Source: Gari tellinella (lineage: Eukaryota > Mollusca > Bivalvia > Cardiida > Psammobiidae). From it: a DNA stretch of 64,000 bases. Location: positions 17,880,540-17,944,539 of the forward strand of contig OV277861.1 in assembly GCA_922989275.2 (NCBI GenBank), read 5' to 3'. How positions within the stretch are numbered: position 1 is the stretch's first letter; every line of letters starts with the position of its first letter. The notes under the pieces were generated by a model that did no database searches, was not told the DNA's origin, and worked only from the letters and a program-made list of their open reading frames with translations. This document shows positions 1 through 10,491 of this stretch, piece after piece. The position numbers and the translations under genes were made by a program.

Positions 1-33
1 ACCAATTATGCTTTCATTGTATATAAACTTTAC

Positions 34-70
34 AAGCAGTGGAGACCATACTCAGAGGGCTCATTCTGGA
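34..70. repeat. hpC half-site, degenerate
   Basis: The stretch resembles one arm of an hpC hairpin (CAGTGGAGACC, then CAGAGGGCTC). The partner arm is absent, so this looks like a decayed or truncated copy cut off by the G element that follows. Confidence 0.45.
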
Positions 71-74
71 ATAT

Positions 75-416
75 ACTCTCTCTACAACGGCCCTCCCAAC
101 AACGACTCCCTCCTTACAACGACCCTTAACGCTGTTCCCCAAAAAAGACAAAATGTTTAACACTTTTACTGCTGCAATATCGTCTGCTTCAAATTGTCTT
201 CTGCTGTTTTTTCTCAAAATTACATTTTGATGGAATTTATAAAATGACGGTTTACAAACAGCTTGAATCCAGATCAGACGCCGCGTAACGCAGCGTCTGA
301 TCTGGTTTCAAGCTGTTTGCAAATGTTATCCAATTTCCCTCCCTGTAACGACTCCCTCTGAACAACGAACACAATATTTGTCTCCAATTGGATGTCGTTG
401 TAGAGAGGGAGCGCTG
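75..416. mobile_element. Family G TA-flanked MITE carrying hpB (copy 1)
   Basis: The left end reads CTCTCTCTACAACGGCCC and the right end GTCGTTGTAGAGAGGGAGCG, which are inverted repeats of each other. The right end is followed by TA. CAGTG-type ends with TA duplications are typical of Tc1/mariner elements (family knowledge). The centre (254-330) is a palindrome with hpB arms: CAAACAGCTTGAATCCAGAT and its complement around a GACGCCGCG tip. This places hpB in a backbone unrelated to the TTAA elements that usually carry it. The left terminus is eroded. No open frame of note. Confidence 0.7.
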
Positions 417-420
417 TATA

Positions 421-632
421 TAGTAAAACCTCTCCATTATGACCACTAAGAATAAGACCAATTGTTGTTGTTTTTTATAAAAGACAAGTGACGGCTTAAA
501 GCTAGGTGAAAATAAAACAGAAAGCTCCTCAAGGAGCTTTCTGTTTTACTTTCACCTTGCTTAAAGCAGTCACCTGTCATTAACACCTAATAATTAACAT
601 AATTTAGGGGTCGTAATATAGAAATTTTACTG
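421..632. mobile_element. Family E TA-flanked MITE carrying hpE (copy 1)
   Basis: The ends are TAGTAAAACCTCTCC and the complement of GTAATATAGAAATTTTACTG, each bordered by TA. The hpE hairpin (487-573) has arms GGTGAAAATAAAACAGAAAG and a CTCCTCAAGGAG tip. The element abuts G copy 1 with only TATA between them, so one may have landed in the TA duplication of the other. Confidence 0.75.
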
Positions 633-1196
633 TATTCAGTGCCCACCGTGCAAGGGTTACTAATGGTTTCTCCCCTAAAACTGTTGTTAATTTCACCCTT
701 GTGAGATCTTGTTTAACAACATCATGTTTCACAGGAACTGCATTTTTTCAAGTTCTATTTGCAATTTGTATTGTTACTTAATTTTTAAATCTTCAATTTT
801 AATTATAAAAACAAATAAAAGCCAATAAGATTTTCCCTAAAAGTGTTCGGCTGATTCTTCCCTTGTGGAAAATCATCTTAAAGTATCATATTAAATACTA
901 TCCCTACACATTAAATTTTTATAAATTTGATCAATTTTCAAAAACCTAATCAGAGGAATGTGAAAGTTGAGGAAATGATAAAAATGACAAAGGAACAATG
1001 TGGAGTCTTTAATTTCCACATTGAAAACATGTTATTTGCTTCAAATATCATCCTCACTCAATTTCTGAAATTAACTTAATTCTCTGTATAATTCAAGCCA
1101 TAAAAAATTATTATCTAATTGGCATTATTCAGCACCTGATCTGAATCAAAACTGCTTGCATAACACAACTCACCAACAGTCTTCTGGCTTATCTGT
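633..1196. other. No gene seen; one hpB half-site
   Basis: AT-rich sequence without a convincing open frame. The only repeat-like piece I recognise is a half hpB arm at 1137-1163 (CACCTGATCTGAATC, AAACTGCTTGC). Confidence 0.5.
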
Positions 1197-2520
1197 TTCA
1201 TGCCCATTTCATTGCCGTCAGATTTTATAACCTGGTATTATAACCTTCTAGCTTGTTTGTTTCTATATCCATTTCATAGCTGTTACAATATATACAATCC
1301 TATGCCCATTTCATTGCTGGTAGATTATACTACCTAGGATATAACCTTCTAGCTTAGATGTTCCTATGCCCATTTCATTGATGTTATATTATACAATGCT
1401 TAATGCCCTCTTCATTGTTGATAGATTATACAACCTGAGATCATAACCTCCTAGCTTATTAATTTAGTTCCTATGCTCATTTCATTGTTGGTAGATTATA
1501 CAACCTGGGATCATAACCTCCTAGCTTATTAATTTAGTTCCTATTCCCATTTCATTGTTGGTAGATTATACAATCTGGGATCAAAACCTCCTAGCTTAAT
1601 AATTAAGTTCCTATGCCCTTTTCATTGTTTGTAGATTAAACAACCTGGGATCATAACGTCCTAGCTTATCAATTTAGTTCCTATTCCCATTTCATTGTTG
1701 GTAGATTATACAATCTGGGATCACAACGTCCTAGCTTATTAATTTAGTTCCTATGCCCATTTCATTGTTGGTAGATTATACAATCTGGGATCATAACGTC
1801 CTAGCTTATCAATTTAGTTCCTATTCCCATTTCATTGTTGGTAGATTATACAATCTGGGATCATAACGTCCTAGCTTATCAATTTAGTTCCTATTCCCAT
1901 TTCATTGTTGGTAGATTATACAATCTGGGATCATAACGTCCTAGCTTATTAATTTAGTTCCTATGCCCATTTCATTGTTGGTAGATTATACAATCTGGGA
2001 TCATAACGTCCTAGCTTATCAATTTAGTTCCTATTCCCATTTCATTGTTGGTAGATTATACAACCTGCACATCATAACGTCCAACCTTATTAATTTAGAT
2101 CCTATGCCCATTTCATTGTTGGTAGATTATACAACCTGGAATCATAACGTCATAGCTTATCAATTTAGTTCCTATAGCATAATGCCCATTTCATTGCTGA
2201 TATATTATACAACCTGAGATTATAACTTTCGAGCTTATTTGTTGCTATGCTTTTAACTGCTGGTAGATGATACACTGTTCCTATGCATGTTTCATTGCTG
2301 TTACATACATTATACAATCCAATGCCCATTTCATTGCTTATATATTATACAACTTATGATAATTCAGCTCATAAAATTTTGTTCCATGTCAATGAATTTC
2401 ATTGCTAGTAGATGATACAACATGTGATCATAACCTTCTAGCTTATTACGTGTTCCTATGCTCATGTTTGTTGGTCGATTATACAACCTAGGATTATATA
2501 TAATCTTCTAGCTTATTGGT
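1197..2520. repeat. Minisatellite, 70-bp unit
   Basis: The phrase CCCATTTCATTGTTGGTAGA recurs at an exact 70-bp step. TTCATTGTTG begins at 1411, 1481, 1551, 1621, 1691, 1761, 1831, 1901, 1971 and 2041, then 2112. The rest of the unit contains TACAATCTGGGATCATAACG and CTAGCTTATCAATTTAG. The central units (1690-2040) are nearly identical and alternate between ATGCCC and ATTCCC variants. Units decay outward to about 1197 and 2520. The open frame across 1963-2217 is only the repeat read through and is not a gene. Confidence 0.95.
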
Positions 2521-2525
2521 TCCTA

Positions 2526-2570
2526 CAAGCTTTCTGCATTACTTTTGTCCTGCATTAAAGCACCACCTAT
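2526..2570. repeat. hpE right half only
   Basis: GCTTTCTGCATTACTTTTGT followed by CCTGCATTAAAGCA is the 3' arm of hpE without its partner. It lies directly at the decayed edge of the minisatellite. Confidence 0.55.
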
Positions 2571-3014
2571 CCTAAGAGCTCACAGTGCATCTTCATTAAT
2601 TTAAGTTACCCAGCAGTTTTTAGGACAAAAAAGAAATGTGTTCCGCATCCAAAGACTTTTGAGTTCCTTTTTCATGTTTTACTGTACCAAAAAAAAATAG
2701 CTGTGCATGTAGGAATTATTTCATTAACGTTGGCCAACTTTTCGCTGCCTCCTTATTACTACACACAGGGCTAGTCTGTAAAGCCTCAAATTCAAATGAA
2801 AGCCGACTGCTCCATAGAGATCCATAAATTTTTAATTGTACACCACCAAATACTGCTGTAGTGCATCATGGAAGAGCTCGGGCTTTACAACACAATTAGT
2901 AATTAGCTAGTGTACGATGGCACTAAGCTGAGCTTGGTCTAAAATATAAATCCCATGTTTAATGGGTGGAGTTTTTTAGGCTTCTTTGTCATAAAGCAAA
3001 CAGTAAAACAAGAA
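2571..3014. other. No feature recognised
   Basis: Mixed AT-rich sequence with A-runs. No hairpin, long frame or clear repeat was seen. Confidence 0.4.
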
Positions 3015-3230
3015 TTAACCCTTACTATGAGAGGAAAAAAGTCTATACATCAATTGCAAACAGTGTAGACACTGATCAGAGGGCTCCAGAAGGAGCCTTC
3101 TGATCAGGGTCTGCACTGCTTGCAATAACTTCAAATATTCTTGGTACAAACCCCTCAAAAGACAACATAAACTGGTTCTAATACAGGAAATGGAAGAGTT
3201 TATTTGGAAAGTGAGCAGCGTAAGGGTTAT
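3015..3230. mobile_element. TTAA-flanked MITE with hpC (C-type, TTAACCCTTAC ends)
   Basis: The left end is TTAACCCTTACTATG and the right end GCAGCGTAAGGGTTAT, an inverted pair with a TTAA/TTAT border. The hpC hairpin (3055-3125) has the arm GCAAACAGTGTAGACACTGA and tip CTCCAGAAGGAG. Confidence 0.65.
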
Positions 3231-4230
3231 GCCACCATTGATCGAAAAAGTACGAAGATCTTTAATGAAAGGGGAATCCCTAAATACAGTATGTGCTACA
3301 GTAATGTACAGGAGCTTTCTGCATTACTTTTGTTCAGCAATAAGCTTTGTGTATGAATGATATTTTGTCTATTTTTAGAATGACTGCTTAACCCATTGAA
3401 CCCTCGTGATAGGTACATGTATATTACAATCTTTTCTAAACAGTGTACTAATTTATATTTGTCCCATCCGAACGGTATAGATCCAGATCAGTCTGTAATT
3501 GATTGTATTTTTCACAAGTTGTTAGTCAAAACTGGACTAGACTTCAAATGATTGTTCAAGGTTTTAGAGATGAAGAGGTAAATGCTGGACAAAAACTCCT
3601 GTAAAGATTCCATGACTTTTGTCTAGCAATTTAACCCATTTCTTTTATGTAGAACGGTTGTACACACCGGGGTGTTTAATGTATAGGTAAAAGTTCAGGT
3701 AACTGATTCTCCTTCATTTATGAAGGACTATCTGACTATCTGGAATAGATTCCTGATAGCAATTTCGCTACTTTTTCTTTATTCTTTGAACTACATGTTA
3801 TCAGCTTAGTATAACATTATGATCAGAAAAACTTCTGATAATACAAACTCAGCTTCTCCATATCTAAAGACACAGACTCGCCTAACCAACAAACAGTTTG
3901 GATTCAACTCCAAACTCACTACCAGTGATCAAAGATCACAAATTCACAATAGTTAGTATTCATCCAGCTTATCACTAGATTGGCATTTGTAATCAGTATA
4001 GAAACCAATCTAAAAGTGCCAAGTAACCCAAAGTCTGATCGTTACCCAATGATATTCAAAACCCATATATTTTGATGCTAAAAGTTCAAAAATATCTGAG
4101 ATTGAATATTATAATTTTTAGCTGACAACAAATTTGAAGTTGCCTGGTCTACAGCAACGTAAGGGTTAATACAGAATCATAAAGTACCTTAGGAAACAAT
4201 GGGTCTTACTACATGTGTGTTTTTGCATGC
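3231..4230. other. Mostly unannotatable; one orphan TTAA-element right end
   Basis: The stretch lacks hairpins. GCAACGTAAGGGTTAA at 4154-4169 matches the right terminus of the 3015-3230 element, and TTAACCCATTGAACCC near 3388 could be a left end, but I cannot join them securely. No coding signal. Confidence 0.4.
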
Positions 4231-4439
4231 TTAACTCTTTGCATGCTGGGTAATTCTTTCTGTCTGCAACAATGATGTTGTTCTAAACATAATTTGTTGA
4301 AAATTTCTTTTGTAAAACAGGGTCAGAGTATCAAACAGTTTGGATCCTGATGAGACGCCGCGTTACGCGGCGTCTCATCAGGATCCAAACTGTTTGCACA
4401 GATAATCACGATTCCACCGCTAAACATGCAAAGAGCTAA
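4231..4439. mobile_element. Family B TTAA-type MITE with hpB
   Basis: It starts TTAACTCTTTGCATGCTGGG and ends ACATGCAAAGAGCTAA, so the right TTAA has one change. A perfect 65-base palindrome at 4332-4396 has arm CAAACAGTTTGGATCCTGAT and tip GCCGCGTTACGCGGC. TTAA duplications with ends beginning C[CT]C are the hallmark of piggyBac-type transposition (family knowledge). The element is about 209 bp with no transposase, so it is a non-autonomous derivative. Confidence 0.8.
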
Positions 4440-4508
4440 GCACAGAGCATTATATGTTAAATATCCACTCAAAGAAGATCAATAAGTAAACTTCAGTTAA
4501 GCCTACAA

Positions 4509-4593
4509 CTTAATGCATGACAAAAGTAATGCAGAAAAGCTACTTTAGGATAATTCTGCAATACTTTTATCCTGCATTAAGCAGTACCCTGTG
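4509..4593. repeat. hpE hairpin, worn
   Basis: ACTTAATGCATGACAAAAGT pairs with ACTTTTATCCTGCATTAAGC. The tip is eroded (AGCTACTTTAGGATAATTCT). Borders not identified. Confidence 0.6.
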
Positions 4594-4599
4594 TTAAGC

Positions 4600-5789
4600 A
4601 ATCCCCCCCGTTTCCTCAATGATTGACTAGCAAAACACTGGTCTAACTGTAGATGGGTTTATTCTTGTCACATGATTAACTATTAATGCAGCATTGCTGG
4701 GAACCGTCCTGGGAAAGAAGAGAGAAAAAATAATCTGAATGAAGAGTGAAAGACAGAAGACATTGAAGGAGACGAAACATGTTGAGCTAAACGAGGGTAA
4801 AACTATTTCGTTCCTAACAAATGTGTCTGTATTCAAAAGGACTGCATGATGCCCATCGCAACGAGTCAAGAGCACAATGAGAAGATGAGCATATTTCTGT
4901 ATAAGATCAGGTCTCACGCTTATAAAGCTTTTGAGTAAAGTCTTAGATTGTACTAAAGCTTTTGATTGGTCAGATTTGAGCAGACTCATCTCAAATGCTG
5001 CATAATAATAATAATAAAGACTGTTTCAAGAGGGTAACACAATTAGAACACACAAGCAACTAATCTCCCTTGTGGCCCTCAAAAGCTCAGACCATACATC
5101 ATTTTCTACATTTGAATGCAGTTTGCTTTTTGTTTTTGTTCAACACTTTCCTTTTTAGTAATAAGAAATTCAATGTTAAAAAGATTTTAAAATAAAAATG
5201 AATTATAATATGAAGAAATTGGTTACAAACAAAAACTTTGACAAAAATGGTTACAACAAAAACCGAACCCCGAAAAAAATATTTTTTCCCTGCAATTGTA
5301 TTAGCCTGCATTTGAAGGTGTTTTTTGTGAGTATTGAGACATATAGAGTGTGGTAGCCTGCATGTCGAGGATTGACGTATAATTTGTCATAGTGACAGTA
5401 ACAAGGTGTAGGAACTAACGAGGAATGCACCAGATATCACTAATGATAACCATGATGAAAGCACTGACATGTGTATCCCTAATTGTGATGGCACAAGCAT
5501 CGGAGCTGATGACGTGTCAGGTGACAAATGCATTATGCTACCATCATTATTTTTTAACTCGTTCATTGTAAATGGCTCGGTCATTGCAAATTACTTGTTC
5601 ATCGCAGATAATGATTGTGGCATCACTGGAATACCGAAATAATTTGGATCCAGATCAGATTCAAATATTTTTTAACTCTTTTACTACTAATGATAGAGAC
5701 ATCAATGGCACATGCGAACAGTTTAGATCCAGATCAGCTTTCAATATTTTTTTAACCATTCCCCAAATAGGAACACTTTTTGACACCTA
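4600..5789. other. Hairpin-poor stretch with two hpB half-sites
   Basis: hpB half arms lie at 5645-5665 (TTTGGATCCAGATCAG) and 5717-5745 (GAACAGTTTAGATCCAGATC), without partners. A minus-strand open frame of 120 codons spans 4627-4989. It has one hydrophobic segment but no recognisable domain and no splice or polyadenylation context, so I do not call it a gene. Confidence 0.4.
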
Positions 5790-6016
5790 CTTTATCCCAT
5801 AACTTGTTTCCTAAGCTTTGAAGACTATTTAAAGCAGGTTGAAAGTAAAGCAGAATGCGCCATAAGGCGCATTCTGCTTTACTTTCAGCCTGCTTTAAGC
5901 TACCATCTGCTAGAATATAGAAAATATTCCTTATAATAATATCCATGACTGTATAAGAAACTACTTACTTCAGTGGAGGAATAAATCGAAGGAGTAAAAA
6001 CGGGGTAATGGGTTAA
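5790..6016. mobile_element. Family A MITE, left end worn
   Basis: The right end is GGGGTAATGGGTTAA (TTAA at 6013-6016). The left end is degraded (TTATCCCATAACTTGTTTCC). hpA hairpin at 5830-5899 with tip GCGCCATAAGGCGC. Confidence 0.75.
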
Positions 6017-6497
6017 TTGCTATGGAAGATATCACTGAAATTTGCAAATTGAAATATTTTTAACCTTTTTTACTACTAATTATGACATCACTAGCATTAT
6101 GCAAAACTGAGTTAAGATGCAGACCAGACACTGAGTTAATCTGTACCTGATCTAAATCCAAAATATTTAACACAATGCATGAATTTAAAATATTTAGTTG
6201 TGTCATACAGAAAAGTGAAACTCCTCATAAATGTCGGTATATGAGTTGTATTTTAACGCAAACGAAGCCCGTGTTTTCATTTGGGACTGATTACTGATGA
6301 GGTTGTAACACAGGAAGGTTCAAATGACACGGCTGTAATTAAAAACAAATATTGCAACATTTAACTACAACTCTCTTAATGATCTCATATGATTGCATCA
6401 ATGGTGGATGCTGTATGTAGTATGTTCTATGGCACTCTATGGCGCCAGAGACAAGGAAGTAGATTAATCATTTCAAGTGATTTTTTTGTGTCTGAAT
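6017..6497. other. No feature recognised
   Basis: AT-rich, without hairpins or a convincing open frame. Confidence 0.4.
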
Positions 6498-6576
6498 TAA
6501 ACCATATGTTGTGACCACTCATTAGAATTGTCTCGAAGAGATGATTCTAATGAGTAGTCACAACCTAGGGTTTGAT
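6498..6576. repeat. hpD hairpin without its D termini
   Basis: The arms ACTCATTAGAATTGTCTCGA and its complement are present, with flanking ACCATATGTTGTGA and CACAACCTAGGGTTTGATGC as in family D. The CAGGGCTCCAGATAAG terminus is missing on both sides. Confidence 0.6.
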
Positions 6577-6625
6577 GCAGGAATAAGGATTTTAATTTTT
6601 TAAGTTACACAATGACAGAGACAGT

Positions 6626-7090
6626 GTAGCGGCATGATTTGAAAAAAAATTCTAATTTGAAAATTTTTATCAGATCATGTCAATTTTTTCAAATCATGTT
6701 TTCACAGTCGACATATTTGAAAAAAAAATAATTTGAAATTTTTTTACAAATCATGTCGAAAACCGGCATCTGTAAATTTGATTCAACATGATTTGAAAAA
6801 AAAAATTTAAAAAAAAAAAGTTTTTACATAGGCTGGTATTTAATAGCATGCAAACACTTATATAAATACTTAATATATGCATTCTATTAAATACCAGCCT
6901 ATGTAAAAACTTTTTTTTTCAAATCATGTTGAATCAAATTTACAGATGCCGGTTTTCGACATGATTTGTAAAAAAAATTCAAATTATGTTTTTTTTCAAA
7001 TCATGTCGACTGTGAAAACATGATTTGAAAAAATTGACATGATTTGATAAAATTTTTCAAATTAGAAATTTTTTCAAATCATGCCGCTAC
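6626..7090. repeat. 465-bp A/T-rich inverted repeat with iterated ATGATTTG
   Basis: The left arm starts GTAGCGGCATGATTTG and the right arm ends CAAATCATGCCGCTAC. They pair over about 210-220 bases each, with a loop of roughly 40 bases (6847-6883). Each arm repeats the word CATGATTTGAAAAA (or its TCATGTCG variant) several times with A-runs. It shares neither termini nor arms with the other hairpin families here and contains no open frame. Arm lengths differ only through the homopolymer runs. Confidence 0.9.
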
Positions 7091-7094
7091 AACG

Positions 7095-7447
7095 CAGCAC
7101 CCTGTTGGCATTATGACATTGTAGTTGCAGCAAGCACTGAAAAGGTTACCACTAAAACTTCACAATATCAAACAAAATCATCTAATAATTCAAAACAGTA
7201 GAGTTAGTTCTTTGATTCATAAACTTCTATAAACTCATTCTAAGCAGTTTGGAATTTGAATTTGGCATGAAAAGTGTTAACTGTGTATATTATCTTCTCA
7301 ACCTGGCTTCATTTTGAATGCAGGATATAGGAGATGAAGCCAATTGATCAATGTAATGTGAATCGTGCCCATGGCATCACAATATCTACCACAATCGACC
7401 GGTGTGAAGCATCCACTTTTGGAAGAAGCATACAGATCGCTAATCAC
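7095..7447. other. No feature recognised
   Basis: Unique-looking sequence without hairpins. A GATCGCTAATCACAGG stretch leads into the next hpE. No coding evidence. Confidence 0.4.
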
Positions 7448-7448
7448 A

Positions 7449-7539
7449 GGTGACTGCTTAATGCAAAACAAAAGTGAAACAGAAAGCTCCGATAGGAGCT
7501 TTCTGTTTCACTTTTGTTCTGCAATAAGTCGTAACCTGT
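7449..7539. repeat. hpE hairpin
   Basis: Near-perfect palindrome: GTGACTGCTTAATGCAAAAC pairs with TTTTGTTCTGCAATAAGTCG. Tip GCTCCGATAGGAGC. Terminal repeats not identified. Confidence 0.75.
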
Positions 7540-7900
7540 CTTAAAAGCTTCTAATTCTTTGCATTTCGTGTGGTCGCTTAATGCAAATTTGACTGTATTT
7601 GCAATCGAAGATCACCGCAGGCTGATACGCACTATTGTTATAGATTAGCCATCTGTCCAGCTGACCTTGTGTCCAGGTAAGGCTATAATGTTCAGAGCCG
7701 CCCCTTCATGGTCATTGTTCAGGCAATTTACAGCAAGTTGACCTGAACTGACCCGAATAAAGATAAATCAATTACCTTGAAAATCGTTGCTCAGGTGAAA
7801 TCCACCTTGATCTGTAGATTTGAATAAATTTGAGTCAAAGCTGTATGCAAGGATGTTTCAATGAAGAAGAATGGGGATTTCAGAAAGCTCCAGTCGTTGC
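7540..7900. other. No feature recognised
   Basis: About 360 bp without a hairpin or convincing coding frame. Confidence 0.35.
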
Positions 7901-8232
7901 TTAACCCTTTACCTTATAGAAGCGCCTTTTAGCGCATTCCATTTAATCCTCCGCGAAAGAAAATAGTTCCAATCTATACAGTCATAAATATGTATTAGAA
8001 GAAATATTTTCTACATTCTAGCAGGTGGTAACTTAAAGCAGGCTGAAAGTAAAGCAGAATGCGCATTAGGGCGCATTCTGCTTTACTTTCAACCAGCTTT
8101 AAGTAGTCGCCTTTTTTCAAAACTAGAAAAAACCTATGGGGTAAAGGGTTAATGAAGGACAACAGTAATGCAGAAAGCTCCTAAAGGAGTTTCTTCATTA
8201 CTTTTGTTCTGCATTAAGCTGTTGCCTGTATT
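7901..8232. repeat. hpE hairpin interrupted by a family A element
   Basis: The base of the left arm (CAGTCGTTGC, 7901-7910) is separated from the rest (TTAATGAAGGACAACAGTAA onward, 8149-8232) by the A element at 7911-8152. Removing one TTAA copy and the insert restores GTTGCTTAATGAAGGAC, which pairs with the right arm GTTCTGCATTAAGCTGTTGC. Confidence 0.8.
7911..8152. mobile_element. Family A MITE, intact, nested in hpE
   Basis: TTAACCCTTTACCTTATAGA at the left and ATGGGGTAAAGGGTTAA at the right, with TTAA on both sides. hpA hairpin at about 8031-8102, tip GCGCATTAGGGCGC. The subterminal AAGCGCCTTTTAGCGCATTC is the colinear A-backbone sequence. It sits precisely at the TTAA of an hpE arm base. 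Confidence 0.9.
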
Positions 8233-8463
8233 GAAAGAATGTCTTAGAACATTGTTTTACATTTCTAGGGTTTGACTGTTTAGCGATAAATATGATGCTT
8301 TAACAATTGCGCAGATGAAAATATTAATTGAAATGCGGGCTGTTGGTGGAAAAATATGGCATGTGTCACTAAAAGCATAGTTTAAGAAAATTTAAAGGAA
8401 AGAGGCAAGTTTCCAAGTATCAAAACCAGTCATAGGAGATTTCTGCTAAACTTTCAATTTGAT

Positions 8464-8714
8464 TTAACCCATTACCCCATAAATACGCCTTTTAACGCCT
8501 TTAATCTATTTCTCCACTGAAGAAAACGGGTTCAATTTATACAGTAATGAATATATATCATAAGAAATAATTTCTATTTTCTAGAAATTAGTAGCTTAAA
8601 GCAGATTGAAAGTAAGCAGAATGTGCCTGAAGGCACATTCTGCTTTACTTTTAACCAGCTTTAAATGACCACCTATCTTCAATACTATAAACAGGCTATG
8701 GGGTAATGGGTTAA
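8464..8714. mobile_element. Family A MITE, intact reference copy
   Basis: The ends are TTAACCCATTACCCCATA and TATGGGGTAATGGGTTAA, a perfect 18-base inverted repeat including TTAA on both sides. Length 251 bp. Between the ends come a conserved left block (ATTTATACAGTAATGAATAT), the hpA palindrome at 8594-8664 (tip GTGCCTGAAGGCAC), and a right block (TCTTCAATACTATAAACAGG). A 1-base deletion has broken one arm (AGTAAGCAG for AGTAAAGCAG). Target site and CCC start fit piggyBac-type MITEs. Confidence 0.92.
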
Positions 8715-9013
8715 GCAACCACAAGCCTTACCACTTTCGCTATTTAATTATTTAGCATAGTTCAACGCTTTTCGAAAATAATGCAGACCCAGTGCAGACA
8801 GCTGTTACAGGTTTACAGTTTTCTGATTGGAACTAGCTGTCGTATATGAATCTGAACTCCCTCCTGGGGGAAATTTTTCTTATTGTATTAGCTATGTAAT
8901 TGTTTAGATGATAGATATGCATAGTTTTATATATAATATTCAAGGGGGGCAAGTCTAATAATGTGCCAAGCAGTTATTTGGCTTTTGTGTTCATCTCACC
9001 CAATACTTGTCAC

Positions 9014-9206
9014 CAGTGCTCCAGATAACAGGGAGTAAAATTAACAAATCTAACATTGTTTGCTAGTTTCAGCACCAAATCCTATGGTGTGACTACTCAT
9101 TAGAATCGTCTCGAAGAGACGATTCTAATGAGTAGTGACATCATAGGGTTTAATGCAGAAATAAAGATTTTAGTTTTTTGAAAAACTTCCCTTATATGGC
9201 GCTCTG
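9014..9206. mobile_element. Family D hAT-like MITE, 193 bp, perfect 8-bp target duplication
   Basis: The element begins CAGTGCTCCAGATAACAGGG and ends CTTATATGGCGCTCTG. It is flanked on each side by CTTGTCAC (9006-9013 and 9207-9214), a perfect 8-bp duplication. Eight-base duplications with CAG...CTG ends are characteristic of hAT elements (family knowledge). The hpD palindrome (9078-9153) has the tip GTCTCGAAGAGAC. No transposase. Confidence 0.92.
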
Positions 9207-9214
9207 CTTGTCAC

Positions 9215-9790
9215 TGTTTTTTCTAATCTCTATTCCTGGCGATTCACACTGGGATTCTCCCTCAAGTATTAACAAATTTGTTTTGTACTTAAAATTCAAA
9301 CAAGAAAACTAATTGAATTTAACTGTTCTATGTGATTTGTTATGACAGCGGAATGATGTTTCACAAGAAATCAGTCATTTTAAATTTTTCCACTTTCAAG
9401 ACTCACAGAGTTGCGTAATTTGGTTCTTTCACCAGATTTATGACAAAGGAAAATGGATGTGTTATTATCTTAAAGCCTCTGATGTATTTTTAAGTACCAT
9501 ATATCATTCCTGTACAAGAGTTGGCAAATTTTAAATAAACACTGTCTCATTACTTATGATAAATGAGATGGTACTTCTAAATTGGTTCATTTATCGCTGA
9601 AACTCAGATATTGAAAATAAATAAAAATGTGCAACAAGAATTTCCCAAGATCATTAAAATGATGTTTTTTTGCTATCACACATTTAAAGCTCAAGATACT
9701 GTTAAGTGGAGTATTTCGAGTACAAACATTCTTTTGTCAACATGAATTTTACACATTAGAATTGTCTCTTCAAGTACAGTTCCACTTATA
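9215..9790. other. No feature recognised
   Basis: About 575 bp without hairpins. Only short AT-rich frames. Confidence 0.4.
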
Positions 9791-10031
9791 TTGACCCGTA
9801 TTTACTCCATAAATACACCTTTTAATTTATTCCTCCACTGGAGAAAACGGTTCCAAATTATATCGCCATGAATATTTTATCATAATTTCTATACTGTAGC
9901 AGATGGTAGCTTAAAGAAGGCTGAAAGTAAAGCAGAATGCACCTGAAGGTGCATTCTGCTTTACTTTCAACCATCCTTTAAGATTTCTGCTGTCTTTTGA
10001 ACTATAATCAGGATATGGAGTAATGGGTTAA
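9791..10031. mobile_element. Family A MITE
   Basis: The right end ATGGAGTAATGGGTTAA is intact. The left end is TTGACCCGTATTTACTCCAT, so the left TTAA is mutated. hpA at 9910-9982, tip GCACCTGAAGGTGC. Confidence 0.8.
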
Positions 10032-10126
10032 GCAATCTTTCTTTGATGAAGTATACATGAAATCAAAGACAGGATAAAAATAATGCAGAAAGCAGACTGT
10101 TCATTGGCACTGTATTGGATAACCAC

Positions 10127-10357
10127 TTAACTCTTTCAACACGAAGTAACTCTTGTGGGTTATTAAGTTCCTTGTGGGGTCATTTAAGTTACAAAAACAT
10201 GAACCAGTCTTCTTGGAATTCTAAATTGTGGTTTTAATTAGCAAACAGTGTAGACCCAGATCAGAGGGCTCCTGGAAGCCCTCTGATCTTGGTCTGCACT
10301 ATTTGCAAATGTAATGAGTGTATCTTAAACACTGGTCCATGGTGTTGATCGAGTTAA
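10127..10357. mobile_element. C-type TTAA MITE (TTAACTCTTTCAAC ends) with hpC
   Basis: TTAACTCTTTCAACACGAAG at the left and GGTGTTGATCGAGTTAA at the right, with TTAA on both sides. hpC at about 10240-10308, with a shortened left tip (GCTCCTGGAAGCCC). It shares its termini with the element at 12040-12369. Confidence 0.8.
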
Positions 10358-10491
10358 TACAGATTTAGACTATATAAGAGCAGAAAAAAGAAAATGTTGA
10401 AATCTAGCTTATTGCCACTGTATTTGTAGCTGTGAATATAAATAGTATTAATCCAATAAAGATGGTACACAGCTGTTATTATGTGAGTCTT

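Noticed and set aside
1963..2217. 84-codon plus-strand open frame
   Set aside because: It is the 70-bp minisatellite read through. The unit length is not a multiple of three and the protein is just the repeated units.
4627..4989. Longest minus-strand frame, 120 codons
   Set aside because: No recognisable domain, no splice or promoter context. A frame of this length can arise by chance in 64 kb on two strands.
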